Shown piece by piece: positions 53,000-62,481 of a stretch of DNA of 64,000 nt. Under the pieces are notes generated by a model, which was not told where the DNA came from, made no database searches, and was given only the letters and a program-made list of their open reading frames with translations. Within the stretch, counting starts at the first letter, position 1. Each line of letters starts with the position of its first letter. Source of the DNA: Parabacteroides sp. (GTDB taxonomy: Bacteria > Bacteroidota > Bacteroidia > Bacteroidales > Tannerellaceae); contig JAQWBH010000002.1 of assembly GCA_028707405.1 (NCBI GenBank), positions 1 through 64,000 of the forward strand. The letters are read 5' to 3'. The translations under genes and the position numbers were made by a program.

Positions 53000-54667
53000 A
53001 TGATTCAAGAGAATTTTATCAAGTTTTACGAAAAGAGTTTCAAAGAAAATTGGGAACTCCCCGCATTAACTAACTATAGTAAAGAAGGTGAGTGTTTTAC
53101 TTATGGCGATATTGCCAAGGAAATTGCACGGATACATATTCTTTTTAAAGAATGCCAAATAAGAGAAGGTGATAAAATTGCCTTGGTTGGAAAAGACAGT
53201 GCACACTGGTGTATTGTATACATGGCTACAATCACTTATGGGGCCGTGATCGTTCCGATTCTTCAAGATTTCAACCCGAATGATATTCACCATATCATCA
53301 ATCATTCCGACTCTACATTTCTTTTTGTGAGCGATCGCGTTTGGGATTCGCTGGAAGAAGATAAAATAGAAGAGACAAGAGGGGTCTTTTCTTTATCCGA
53401 CTTCCGCTGTCTGCATCAACGCGATGGAGAAAACATCCAGAAATTACTGCGCGAAATGGACAAAAAGATGAAAGACAAATATCCAAAAGGGTTTAGCAAA
53501 GAAGATATTAAATATGCGGAGAAAAGCAATGAGGAAGTAGTATCCTTAAACTATACGTCAGGAACTACCGGATTCAGCAAGGGCGTTATGCTCACCGGCA
53601 ATAATCTGGCAGGGAATGTCTCATATGGCATTAAATTAGGTGTTTTATTCAAAAGTGAACGTGAGCTTTGCTTCTTGCCTTTAGCACACGCATATAGCTG
53701 CGCATTTAATTTTCTGGTTCCAATGGCTGTAGGAGCCCACGTCTACCTTCTGGGCAAGACACCTTCACCCAAAATATTACTCAAAGCTTTCGAGGAGGTT
53801 AAGCCCAACTTAATTCTAACTGTTCCTCTTATTCTTGAAAAGCTTTACAAGAAGATGATACTGCCTCAACTAAGTAAAACAACAATGAAGCTGGCACTAA
53901 ATATTCCTCTGATCGATATACGTATTTATGCACAAATTCGAAAAAAATTGATTGATGCAATGGGTGGACGTGTTCATGAAATTATTGTTGGAGGTGCGCC
54001 CATGAATCAGGAAGTAACAGATTTTCTTTACAAAATCAAATTCCCATTTACCATTGGATATGGAATGACCGAATGCGGACCATTAATCTGTTATGATCAT
54101 AACAATGAATACATTCCCGGTTCTTGTGGACAAGTGTTGAAAGGGATCATGGAAGCACGTATAGATTCTGAAGACCCATATAATAAAGTAGGCGAAATCC
54201 AAATACGTGGCGAGAATGTAATGAAAGGATATTACAAAAATGAAGACGCTACCGCTAAGGCATTTACCGATGACGGCTGGTTCCTTACAGGCGATTTAGG
54301 CACTATTGATCATAATAATCACATTTATCTTCGTGGTAGATGCAAGACTATGATTCTTAGTTCTAATGGACAAAATATCTATCCGGAAGAAATAGAATCG
54401 AAGCTCAACAACCTGCCTTGTGTCATGGAAAGTATCATTATTGAGAAGAATGATAAACTAATAGGGTTGGTGTATCCAGATTATGACATGGTTGACAGTA
54501 CGGGAATTTCTCATGAAGACCTGCCTGTTATTATGGAACAAAATCGTTTGGAATTGAATAAATTGATCGCGCCTTATGAAGCGGTATCAAAAATCCAACT
54601 CTATCCAACTGAGTTTGAAAAAACTCCAAAGAAAAGTATCAAAAGGTATTTATATAGCAATTACTAA
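53000..54667 (+). CDS. AMP-binding long-chain fatty acid-CoA ligase
   Basis: A 555-residue adenylate-forming enzyme. The ATP loop YTSGTTGFSKG is near residues 184-195, with GYGMTECGPLICYD and the hinge motif DGWFLTGDLGTIDHNNHIYLRGR. It activates a carboxylic acid, most likely a fatty acid, to acyl-CoA through acyl-AMP. The start ATG 53000 is chosen because the -7 box lies at 52969. Single gene; it could supply substrate to the EtfAB-linked dehydrogenase (inference only). Confidence 0.9.
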   Translation: MIQENFIKFYEKSFKENWELPALTNYSKEGECFTYGDIAKEIARIHILFKECQIREGDKIALVGKDSAHWCIVYMATITYGAVIVPILQDFNPNDIHHIINHSDSTFLFVSDRVWDSLEEDKIEETRGVFSLSDFRCLHQRDGENIQKLLREMDKKMKDKYPKGFSKEDIKYAEKSNEEVVSLNYTSGTTGFSKGVMLTGNNLAGNVSYGIKLGVLFKSERELCFLPLAHAYSCAFNFLVPMAVGAHVYLLGKTPSPKILLKAFEEVKPNLILTVPLILEKLYKKMILPQLSKTTMKLALNIPLIDIRIYAQIRKKLIDAMGGRVHEIIVGGAPMNQEVTDFLYKIKFPFTIGYGMTECGPLICYDHNNEYIPGSCGQVLKGIMEARIDSEDPYNKVGEIQIRGENVMKGYYKNEDATAKAFTDDGWFLTGDLGTIDHNNHIYLRGRCKTMILSSNGQNIYPEEIESKLNNLPCVMESIIIEKNDKLIGLVYPDYDMVDSTGISHEDLPVIMEQNRLELNKLIAPYEAVSKIQLYPTEFEKTPKKSIKRYLYSNY

Positions 54668-54837
54668 AAATATGCAAGGAGTATTCATGAATTGAGCGAT
54701 ACTCAATTGTTATATAATATTAAACTAATGAATATCTATAACATATAATAAATTGAATTTCAACGTATTGAATTTTAACATGGATATTTTTTCAAAAAAA
54801 ATATGTGTTATGTTATACCACGTATAAAATTAATTCA

Positions 54838-54845
54838 TACATTTG
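54838..54845 (+). promoter_or_regulatory. -7 box of the small Ala/Pro-rich lipoprotein
   Basis: TACATTTG, 47 nt before the ATG. Confidence 0.65.
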
Positions 54846-54892
54846 TACCGTTTTAGAAAGAAGAAATTATAGACCGTTTAAATTAAAAAAAA

Positions 54893-55108
54893 ATGAAAAA
54901 GTTAATTGCATTCGCTGCTGTTGTCGCAGCTATTTCTTTTGCATCTTGTGGTAGCAAATCTGCTGAAAATTCTGAATCTGCTGAAACAGCAGCTCCTACA
55001 GAAGAAGTTCAACCAGCTGCTCCTGCTGAAACACCAGCTCCTGCTGATTCAACAGCTACTCCTGCTGCTGCTCCTGCTGAAACACCAGCACCAGCTCCTG
55101 CAAAGTAA
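54893..55108 (+). CDS. Small Ala/Pro-rich lipoprotein
   Basis: A 71-residue protein: signal MKKLIAFAAVVAAISFASC with lipid Cys19, followed by a low-complexity tail made of Ala, Pro, Thr and Glu. The tail contains APAETPAPA twice. No domain is present. The CGSKSA start of the mature part is the same as in the ABM lipoprotein at 45518-45949. A clear promoter, a run of A before the ATG and a strong terminator suggest a real, well-expressed short mRNA. It may be a surface or periplasm-spanning tether; the function is unknown. Confidence 0.78.
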   Translation: MKKLIAFAAVVAAISFASCGSKSAENSESAETAAPTEEVQPAAPAETPAPADSTATPAAAPAETPAPAPAK

Positions 55109-55138
55109 GTTGACAACTTCAGTGAAGTTAAAAGAGAC

Positions 55139-55173
55139 AGTCTGTATGTTTAGAACATACAGACTATTTTTTT
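55139..55173 (+). terminator. Terminator of the small lipoprotein gene
   Basis: A perfect 12-bp stem (AGTCTGTATGTT with AACATACAGACT), 3-nt loop, then A and seven T's. Confidence 0.92.
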
Positions 55174-55196
55174 GCCTATAAGAAAATAGCATAATA

Positions 55197-55234
55197 ACAA
55201 AGTAGTCACTCCCAATCAGAAGTGACTACTTTGT
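55197..55234 (-). terminator. Terminator after argF'
   Basis: A perfect 14-bp stem (ACAAAGTAGTCACT with AGTGACTACTTTGT) 28 bp past the argF' stop. Confidence 0.82.
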
Positions 55235-55261
55235 TTGACTTTAGCAAGAAATAGCACTAGA

Positions 55262-56218
55262 TTATTCCAAATCCATTAAAATCCTTTTCAAAACTGTTTC
55301 AGCAGAGATTTCACGATTAGCTGCTTCAGGGATAACAATACTTTGAGGGCTTTCTATTACATCGTCTGAAACAATCATATTACGGCGTACGGGTAAGCAA
55401 TGCATAAAATAAGCATTATTAGTTAACATCATTTTTTCCGCATCTACCGTCCAATTTCTATCCATACTAAGCACTTTACCATAATTGGGATCACGATAAG
55501 CAGCCCAGTTTTTAGCATAAATAAAATCGGCCCCTTCAAAGGCTTTCTTCTGATCGTATTCAACTTGAGCATGACCAACAAATTTAGGATCCAACTCGTA
55601 ACCTTCTGGTTGTGTGATGATAAACTCATAATCCATGGCATTCATCCATTCAGCAAAACTATTTGGAACAGCTTGTGGTAATGATTTGGGATGAGGAGCC
55701 CAGGTCATAACAACTTTAGGACGTTTCGTCTTCTTGTATTCTTCAATTGTAATCAAATCGGCAAAGCTCTGTAAAGGATGACGAGTTGCGGCTTCCATAC
55801 TAAAAACAGGACGGCCCGAATAACGAATAAATTCACTTAATATTTTTTCATTATAATCGTCATCCTTATTCTCAAATTTAGCAAAAGAACGTACACCAAT
55901 AACATCGCAATAGCAACCCATCACAGGTACAGCTTCAAGCAAATGCTCAGGCTTATCACCATCCATCACTACTCCACGCTCTGTTTCCAATTTCCACGCA
56001 CCTTGATTAACATCAAGCACAATCGTATTCATACCCAAATTCATGGCTGCCTTTTGTGTTGAAAGACGTGTACGCAGACTAGAATTAAAGAAAATCATTA
56101 GCAACGTCTTATTCTTTCCTAACTCAGTAAATTGAAAACGATCTTTCTTAATCTCGAAAGCGTCATTGAGCGCTTGTTTCAAGTCACCCAAATCCTGTAC
56201 GCATGTAAAATTTTTCAT
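55262..56218 (-). CDS. argF': N-succinylornithine carbamoyltransferase
   Basis: A 318-residue transcarbamylase. In Bacteroides this enzyme carbamoylates N-succinyl-L-ornithine in a variant arginine pathway. Carbamoyl-phosphate motif: FFNSSLRTRLSTQ; C-terminal motif: HCLPVRRN. Residue 90 is Pro (DGDKP), the residue reported to select succinyl- over acetyl-ornithine (Glu in the acetyl enzymes), so the succinyl assignment rests on a visible residue. No other arg gene is in this window. It lies 40 bp after the hydrolase gene. Confidence 0.93.
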   Translation of the reverse strand: MKNFTCVQDLGDLKQALNDAFEIKKDRFQFTELGKNKTLLMIFFNSSLRTRLSTQKAAMNLGMNTIVLDVNQGAWKLETERGVVMDGDKPEHLLEAVPVMGCYCDVIGVRSFAKFENKDDDYNEKILSEFIRYSGRPVFSMEAATRHPLQSFADLITIEEYKKTKRPKVVMTWAPHPKSLPQAVPNSFAEWMNAMDYEFIITQPEGYELDPKFVGHAQVEYDQKKAFEGADFIYAKNWAAYRDPNYGKVLSMDRNWTVDAEKMMLTNNAYFMHCLPVRRNMIVSDDVIESPQSIVIPEAANREISAETVLKRILMDLE

Positions 56219-56258
56219 TTGTTCTTCATTTATTAATTAAATCACCATTCAAAGCTAT

Positions 56259-57497
56259 CTACAATTCTTGCAGAATTTTCAATGCATAAGGGAGCGCTGT
56301 TCCTCCATGATCCAATTGTGTAGTCACTAATTCGACCTGACAACCTCTCTTTTTAAATGCATTATAAGCATTTAAGGCATTTACATAAGGGACATAATGA
56401 TCATTAGCCGCATGAATCATATAAATCGGAGCCTTAGGAGTCCAATCAATCAAACTATTTTTCTCTAAAGAATTATAAATCTTTACATAAGTGGCATTAT
56501 CCAATGTAAAGAGTTTTTCATTCAAAAAATCACTAATCTTGTCTGAACCAATCATCCTATTAATTTCGCTCGCAGTATATTTCTTACTATTATACCAATC
56601 ATTATAATGTGATAACAATGGTTCCTTAAAGAGCGTTGAAAAATCGAGTTGCAAATTATCGCCATAATCAAGTCCTATTAAAATATCAGGGATTGAACAA
56701 GGGTATGCGGTTGTATTTATTTGTGAGAATTCATTGAATGTTGCAACCAAATCATAAGGACCACTCCCGGCAAAAACACGATCTACGAAGATTTTGTCTG
56801 AATATCGTTCTTCTGCCATTTTCTGGAATGCCAAAGCCGCTGCTCCACCTTGTGAGTATCCCATAACTATCAAATTATTCTTTGGCTTAATACCAACAGA
56901 AGCTAAATACTCGCGAACGGCAAATACCATATCCACAGTTACACGACCTGTATTTTCGACATGTAGATATGGGTGTACTAAATTTGAAGTCGACCCGAAT
57001 CCGATAAAATCAGGAGATATAACCAAATAACCACGAAAAGCCAATAGAGATTCTGGTGTAAACAATGCAACAGAAGGGGCTTCATCGCTTTTAGTAATTG
57101 TATAATGCATACTTACAACCACCCCCTTAAATTGATTGTCTGACGGATAAGTTATAATACCTGATGCAGTAACCTCTTTGCCTTGAGGATCTTTTGTCAA
57201 ATAATTGACTACATTCATTGATATTTCTCTATTGGAAGGAACATATGATGAGAACTGCCCGAAATTCATATCGGACAGCTTCTTCACCATCGCAGTCCGA
57301 TCAAAATGCAAAGTATTCCCTACAGAAACAAGATACTTATTTAAGTCTTGCTTCTGCTCTATCTCTTGATTCTTATCATCTCCACAAGCAGAGAAGATAA
57401 TACTAAAGAAAATAAAGAACCAAAAGAGAGGATAAAAACTTACTCCCTTTTTTTGAATTTTATAATCCTTTTGCTTTTGCTTCATTCCATATCTCAT
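56259..57497 (-). CDS. Alpha/beta-hydrolase lipoprotein (secretory lipase-like)
   Basis: A 412-residue lipoprotein: hydrophobic signal FYPLFWFFIFFSIIFSAC with lipid Cys38. The alpha/beta-hydrolase nucleophile is in MGYSQGGAAALAF (about residue 213), the acid in HAANDHYVPY and the base in QLDHGG near the end. The layout fits the secretory lipase or peptidase-S9-like group, so it is an esterase or lipase facing outward; the substrate is unknown. Its start overlaps the 3' end of mazG by 38 bp (26 bp if the ATG at 57485 is used). Confidence 0.83.
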   Translation of the reverse strand: MRYGMKQKQKDYKIQKKGVSFYPLFWFFIFFSIIFSACGDDKNQEIEQKQDLNKYLVSVGNTLHFDRTAMVKKLSDMNFGQFSSYVPSNREISMNVVNYLTKDPQGKEVTASGIITYPSDNQFKGVVVSMHYTITKSDEAPSVALFTPESLLAFRGYLVISPDFIGFGSTSNLVHPYLHVENTGRVTVDMVFAVREYLASVGIKPKNNLIVMGYSQGGAAALAFQKMAEERYSDKIFVDRVFAGSGPYDLVATFNEFSQINTTAYPCSIPDILIGLDYGDNLQLDFSTLFKEPLLSHYNDWYNSKKYTASEINRMIGSDKISDFLNEKLFTLDNATYVKIYNSLEKNSLIDWTPKAPIYMIHAANDHYVPYVNALNAYNAFKKRGCQVELVTTQLDHGGTALPYALKILQEL

Positions 57498-58245
57498 CCA
57501 TTTCTGCTAATGTCATATTTTTTAAGGACTTCCCTTGCCTGATCGTATGCTCTTCCAAATAATTAAAGCGGCGAATAAACTTCTGATTTGTACGTTCTAA
57601 AGCATTATCGGGATTGATTCTATATAAACGAGCAGCATTGATCAGGCTAAAAAATAAATCACCAAATTCGGCCTCCATATTGTCAGAATCCAACCTTTCA
57701 ATCACTTCTTTCAATTCATTGAATTCTTCATTTACTTTATCCCATACCTGCTCACGTTGTTCCCAGTCGAAACCCACATTACGAGCTTTATCTTGAATCC
57801 TATAAGCTTTCACTACAGAAGGAAGTGCATCAGGAACACCTTCCAGAACAGTTTTATTCCCACCTTTTTCCTTGAGTTTCAATTGTTCCCAGTTCTGTTC
57901 GACCTTTCCTGCACTATTTGCTTCAACATTTCCATAAACATGCGGATGCCGGTAAATCAGTTTCTGACATAAGGCATCGCATACCTCTTTGATGTCAAAG
58001 GCACTTTTTTCTTCACCAATTTTTGCATAGAAAACTACATGAAGAAGTAAGTCTCCTAATTCTTTTTTTATATTGTTATTGTCACCTTTCATGATGGCAT
58101 CACACAATTCATAAGTTTCTTCAATTGTATTTGTTCGAAGACTCTCATTAGTTTGCTTTCGGTCCCACGGGCATTTTTCCCGTAATTCATCCATAATATC
58201 AAGCAGGCGTCCGAAAGCCTCCATTTTCTCTTGTTTTGTTGCCAT
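57460..58245 (-). CDS. mazG: MazG nucleoside triphosphate pyrophosphohydrolase
   Basis: A 261-residue house-cleaning NTP pyrophosphatase with two MazG domains. The first shows EKCPWDRKQTNESLRTNTIEETYE and KKELGDLLLHVVFYAKIGEE, which carry the metal-binding ExxE and ExxD helices; the second holds AEFGDLFFSLINAARLY. It hydrolyses NTPs to NMP and pyrophosphate and can lower ppGpp. The stop is inside the downstream hydrolase gene. It follows dsbD by 17 bp. Confidence 0.94.
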   Translation of the reverse strand: MATKQEKMEAFGRLLDIMDELREKCPWDRKQTNESLRTNTIEETYELCDAIMKGDNNNIKKELGDLLLHVVFYAKIGEEKSAFDIKEVCDALCQKLIYRHPHVYGNVEANSAGKVEQNWEQLKLKEKGGNKTVLEGVPDALPSVVKAYRIQDKARNVGFDWEQREQVWDKVNEEFNELKEVIERLDSDNMEAEFGDLFFSLINAARLYRINPDNALERTNQKFIRRFNYLEEHTIRQGKSLKNMTLAEMDEIWNEAKAKGL

Positions 58246-58262
58246 AATTATATTTTGCTCTT

Positions 58263-60323
58263 TTACTTTTGAAACCGTTTCAACCCCTTTTGCAAGAATA
58301 AAACATATTTCGATACATTTTCATTATACGCATATGAAGGGCTCAGTAAATCACCATTACCATCCAACAGTATATAGAATGGTTGAGCATTAGCTCCAAA
58401 CTTACTTCGTTGCAAATAGCTCCACTTGTCACCAATAGTTTTCAGTTTTCGGTCTCGACCATTTTCTTTTACTATAATCGGATTAGGTAGTTTTGTTTTA
58501 TCGTCAACCATCAAGGTAATCAACACATAGTCGTTTTCCAAAATATGCTTAACCGTTGGGTCTGTCCAAACAGCAGCTTCCATTTTCCGACAATTCACAC
58601 AACCATAACCTGAAAAGTCAATCATCACAGGCTTGTTCATCTTCTTTGCATAAGCCATACCTGTCTCGTAATCGTCAAAAGCAGCATGTACTTCACTATT
58701 ATAAAGATTAAAATCTTGAGTATACAAAGGAGGAGCAAAAGCGCTGATCGCTTTTAATGGTGCACCCCATAATCCGGGTACCATGTAAATAGCAAAACCA
58801 AACGAGATAATTGCCATAAATAATCTTGGAACTGATACATAGGGCAAGTCACTATCGTTAGCAAACTTAATTTTCCCGATCAGATAACAACCTAAGAGGA
58901 AGAATATGACTATCCAAAATACAATAAATACCTCGCGATCCAATATATGCCAACCATATGCTAAATCGGCTACGGAAAGAAATTTCAAAGCCAATGCCAA
59001 TTCAAGAAAGCCCAATACTACTTTTACAGAGTTCAACCATCCGCCGGATTTGGGCATATTCTGCATAATATTCGGAAAAATAGCAAACACACTAAATGGG
59101 ATAGATAATGCCAAAGCGAAACCAAACATCCCGACAGCTGGCCCGACAACAGACCCCATTGAAGCGGCTTGAACAAGCAATGTACCAATAATCGGTCCCG
59201 TACATGAAAATGATACAAGCACCAATGTAAAGGCCATAAAAAATATGCTAAGCAATCCCGTTGTTGCATCGGCTTTCTTATCCATACTATTCGTCCATGA
59301 TGAAGGCAAAACCAATTCGAATGCTCCAAAAAACGATACAGCAAATAAAACTAACAATAAAAAGAACGCAATATTAAATATGGCATTAGTAGATAAATCA
59401 TTTAATGCACTCGCACCGAAAATTCCAGTAATCAGCAAACCCATTGCCAAATAAATAATAATTATAGACAATCCATAAGTGACTGCATCACGTATTGCTT
59501 TCTTCCGGTTTTTATTTCGTTTTAAAAAAAAGCTAACGGTCATTGGTATCATCGGCCATACACATGGAGTAAGTAAAGCAATCAAACCTCCGACAAATCC
59601 GGCAAAAAAGATAAACATCAACGATGTGTCGGAAGTAGATACAGAAGTATCACCAAACGATTTCAGTTGGTCTATCACAGGAGCCCAAAGGGACCTGTTA
59701 TTAGTTAATTCATTCGGGATTGCTGCGCGTGAAACTCCATTAGCAGACCGTGTCGTATCTAAAGAAGAATCGCCTATATCTGTTACATTAGCTACATTTT
59801 GAATTGTATCAACACTCATAAGGTTCGTAGTGTCGGCAGCTGATGTTTCTGCAAAAGCGGTCATCTTAATACTCTTTCTGCCAAATGAGAAACTTACCTG
59901 ATCCGGAGGCAAGCAGGTTTCATCATTGCATGCCATAAATTCGACAGCCCCCTCTATCTTAAATTTTGCGGGGTCAATAACCTTAATCTTTTGAGTGAAA
60001 GAAACTGTTCCTGCATACCAACGCAAGTTCATAGCAAATGAAGGATCATATACGACCGTCGGCTTAATTGAAGGCATTGCCTTTCCATCCAGCTCTACTC
60101 CTTTCAATGTTTCAAATGTAAAAGATGTAGATACCGGACCTTTACTTGGTAAATTTTGATCATATAAATGCCAGCCTTTCTCAACCGTTGCTGTAAAGAC
60201 TATTTCCTTTTCAGGTGTGCCAGAATCTTCTAATTTGATTTTCCACTTCACGGGAACTCTAATCTGAGCTTGTACAACGACAGCGACTATAGTCAACAAA
60301 AAAATAGCGACAAATTTTTTCAT
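58263..60323 (-). CDS. dsbD: Thiol:disulfide interchange protein DsbD
   Basis: A 686-residue inner-membrane reductant conduit. Order: signal peptide, N-terminal periplasmic domain with the reactive pair in CNDETCLPPDQV, a membrane domain of eight or so helices with PCVWPMIP and SCTGPIIG (the membrane cysteine pair), and a C-terminal thioredoxin domain with GYGCVNCRKMEA near residue 576. It carries electrons from cytoplasmic thioredoxin to periplasmic proteins. It follows the pseudouridine synthase gene by 9 bp. Confidence 0.94.
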   Translation of the reverse strand: MKKFVAIFLLTIVAVVVQAQIRVPVKWKIKLEDSGTPEKEIVFTATVEKGWHLYDQNLPSKGPVSTSFTFETLKGVELDGKAMPSIKPTVVYDPSFAMNLRWYAGTVSFTQKIKVIDPAKFKIEGAVEFMACNDETCLPPDQVSFSFGRKSIKMTAFAETSAADTTNLMSVDTIQNVANVTDIGDSSLDTTRSANGVSRAAIPNELTNNRSLWAPVIDQLKSFGDTSVSTSDTSLMFIFFAGFVGGLIALLTPCVWPMIPMTVSFFLKRNKNRKKAIRDAVTYGLSIIIIYLAMGLLITGIFGASALNDLSTNAIFNIAFFLLLVLFAVSFFGAFELVLPSSWTNSMDKKADATTGLLSIFFMAFTLVLVSFSCTGPIIGTLLVQAASMGSVVGPAVGMFGFALALSIPFSVFAIFPNIMQNMPKSGGWLNSVKVVLGFLELALALKFLSVADLAYGWHILDREVFIVFWIVIFFLLGCYLIGKIKFANDSDLPYVSVPRLFMAIISFGFAIYMVPGLWGAPLKAISAFAPPLYTQDFNLYNSEVHAAFDDYETGMAYAKKMNKPVMIDFSGYGCVNCRKMEAAVWTDPTVKHILENDYVLITLMVDDKTKLPNPIIVKENGRDRKLKTIGDKWSYLQRSKFGANAQPFYILLDGNGDLLSPSYAYNENVSKYVLFLQKGLKRFQK

Positions 60324-60332
60324 ATCTACTCC

Positions 60333-61244
60333 TTATCTTACTAATGATGAAAACATATTCGGAATACGTGTCTCAAAACGCATTTCTTCTCCTGTTACCG
60401 GATGAATAAAAAACAATCTTTTTGCATGAAGCATAAGCCTCCCTGTAGGATTCGTCTCTGCTCCATATTTATAATCTCCAGCAATGGGATGTCCTATCGA
60501 TTGCATCTGAACACGTATCTGATTTTTTCTTCCCGTCTCTAAATCGAGTTCAAGCAATGAATATCTTCCATTGCTATTGATTACATGATAACGAGTTATG
60601 GCCTCTTTTCCATCTCCGCTTGAAGTTACATATACTTGCATCTGCTTGTTTTCCATTAAATTTGAAACAAGCAGGTCTGATTCTTTATCCGGTTTTCCTT
60701 CTACGACAGCCACGTATGTACGTTGTGTTATAGAATCATTCCATGTTGAACGCAGATGATGCTGAACATTGACATTTTTAGCAAACATCATGAGTCCGGA
60801 TGTATCACGATCTAGTCTATGCAAAATAAAAATTTTATTTCTAGGATCTTTTTTTTTGACGTAATCACTTAAAATATGATACGCCGTACGCTCCTGGACA
60901 TGTGAATTTGATACTGAAAGCAGCCCCTCTTTCTTATTAATCACAATCAGATAATCGTCTTCCCATACAATATTCATCAACGAATTACTAAATTCTTCTG
61001 TACCCTTTCCATAATTAACAGACACTTCATCACCTACATGCAAAAGATCATCAAATTGTGTGTGTTTTTTCCCATTGACAACTATTTGCCCATGAGCAAG
61101 CATCGATTTTACAGAGCTTTTGCTTTGTCCGTTCAATAACTTATATAAAAAAGGAAGCAACAACCCTTCATCTTTCACACTCACTTTTCTTTCTCGTGAA
61201 GGTTTAGAGTTATTAGTGTTTCTATTGTTCATTCGTTTTGCCAT
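60333..61244 (-). CDS. RluA-family pseudouridine synthase
   Basis: A 303-residue RNA modification enzyme. An S4 RNA-binding domain (residues about 30-80, SSVKSMLAHGQIVVNGKK) precedes the catalytic domain; the active Asp145 is in LHRLDRDTSGL (141-151). It isomerises uridines in rRNA or tRNA; the site is not readable. First gene of the dsbD-mazG-hydrolase-argF' run. Confidence 0.92.
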   Translation of the reverse strand: MAKRMNNRNTNNSKPSRERKVSVKDEGLLLPFLYKLLNGQSKSSVKSMLAHGQIVVNGKKHTQFDDLLHVGDEVSVNYGKGTEEFSNSLMNIVWEDDYLIVINKKEGLLSVSNSHVQERTAYHILSDYVKKKDPRNKIFILHRLDRDTSGLMMFAKNVNVQHHLRSTWNDSITQRTYVAVVEGKPDKESDLLVSNLMENKQMQVYVTSSGDGKEAITRYHVINSNGRYSLLELDLETGRKNQIRVQMQSIGHPIAGDYKYGAETNPTGRLMLHAKRLFFIHPVTGEEMRFETRIPNMFSSLVR

Positions 61245-61268
61245 ACCCGTATAGTGATTTACCGAAAC

Positions 61269-61302
61269 AAAAAGGTACTCTGAGCCTTGAGAGTACCTTT
61301 TT
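61269..61302. terminator. Bidirectional terminator after secG
   Basis: AAAAAGGTACTCT pairs with AGAGTACCTTTTT over a short loop; T runs lie on both strands. It ends the secG transcript. Confidence 0.88.
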
Positions 61303-61321
61303 ATATCATATAAAAATGATT

Positions 61322-61711
61322 CTATTTCTTAGCAGGAGCCTGTTGAGCAGGAGCCTGAGAAGCAGGAGCTGCGGATGTGCTTCCTGACGCTTGTTGAGCT
61401 GTTCCAAAATTCGGAGCGACAGTATTCGGATCTATAGCAACAGCATTATTAACCTGCTCTTTGATTTCTGATTGAGTAGATTGTCCAGCTTTAGGAATAA
61501 ACGCGGTAATAATCACACACAATACGACAAGCGTGCCCGCTAATGTCCATGTAGCTTTTTCCAAAAAGTCTGTAGTCTTGCGTACACCCATAATTTGATT
61601 AGAAGAAGAAAATCCTGAAGCTAATCCGCCTCCTTTGGAATTCTGAACTAATACAATCAATACCAAAAGGATTGACGTGATCAGAATCAAGATAGAAATA
61701 AATGCATACAT
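61322..61711 (-). CDS. secG: Protein translocase subunit SecG
   Basis: A 129-residue inner-membrane SecG. The first membrane segment (FISILILITSILLVLIVLVQNSKGGGL) and NQIMGVRKTTDFLEKATWTLA are diagnostic; a second helix follows. The last 45 residues are a disordered Ala/Pro/Gln/Ser tail (SGSTSAAPASQAPAQQAP), an extension seen in Bacteroidetes. SecG helps SecYE and SecA move proteins across the membrane. Confidence 0.95.
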   Translation of the reverse strand: MYAFISILILITSILLVLIVLVQNSKGGGLASGFSSSNQIMGVRKTTDFLEKATWTLAGTLVVLCVIITAFIPKAGQSTQSEIKEQVNNAVAIDPNTVAPNFGTAQQASGSTSAAPASQAPAQQAPAKK

Positions 61712-61718
61712 TGTTGTT

Positions 61719-62477
61719 CTATTTTTTATTGTTAATAATCAGTTTTTCCAAAAATCTAATTTGATCTGCAAAGTAAATATTTTTTTCCGGATATTTCAAA
61801 CTTAAGCTTTTAATAATTTGCAAAGCTCTGTCATATCTCCTTTGTTTAACATAAATATGAGCCAAAGTTTCTGTAAAGCACGAATCACTTAAAGGCTTTA
61901 AGGCCTCTTCATCTTTTTCATCCGTATCTCTATCCGATGTTTGATGATCATATTCTCTATCCAAGTTCAATTGTAAAGTGGAAGATCTGCCTCCATCTTC
62001 TTCTAGAAAAGAATCAATCAGATCTTGATGCTGGAGTTTGGGTGAAAACAATTTTTCCTCTTTTTCATTTTTCTTAGTAAGGGACCAATAAATATAATCA
62101 GACGAAACTGAAGGTGAAATAAGTAAAGAAGCTTCAGTGGCACTATCTCCATTATTTTTATGGCTAGACAAATAAGCATCAATTAAAGAAAATGCATTTT
62201 CATCTGTATCTAAATCATTTTCTTTAATTGGAGACAACTCATAGCGTTCGCCCTCTATCAGATAAAACAACTTTTTACGATCCGGTATATATATTGACTG
62301 ATTCTTTAATTCCACGCTGAAACGCATATCTTTCATTAATGCCATATTTTTCAAATAAAGCATTCTAGCAATAGAAAAATAAGGATATTCGTCAATTATC
62401 TGCTTAAGACGAGGCAACGTCTCTTCATTAAGCAAATTGATATCGTCAATCAACTGATATATAGCCTCCGCATTCAT
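61719..62477 (-). CDS. TPR-like cytoplasmic protein of unknown function
   Basis: A 252-residue protein without signal peptide. The N-terminal part is helical (INLLNEETLPRLKQIIDEYP), the middle acidic and low-complexity, and the C-terminal ETLAHIYVKQRRYDRALQIIKSLSLKYPEKN is a tetratricopeptide-like repeat. In Bacteroidales such a protein commonly stands between lptE and secG, so it may serve envelope biogenesis; this is context only. The start is 4 bp after the lptE stop. Confidence 0.75.
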   Translation of the reverse strand: MNAEAIYQLIDDINLLNEETLPRLKQIIDEYPYFSIARMLYLKNMALMKDMRFSVELKNQSIYIPDRKKLFYLIEGERYELSPIKENDLDTDENAFSLIDAYLSSHKNNGDSATEASLLISPSVSSDYIYWSLTKKNEKEEKLFSPKLQHQDLIDSFLEEDGGRSSTLQLNLDREYDHQTSDRDTDEKDEEALKPLSDSCFTETLAHIYVKQRRYDRALQIIKSLSLKYPEKNIYFADQIRFLEKLIINNKK

Positions 62478-62481
62478 TGCA

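Noticed and set aside
54906..55181. Leu/Gln-rich 91-codon open frame
   Set aside because: It is the shifted reading of the Ala/Pro-rich lipoprotein's low-complexity tail.
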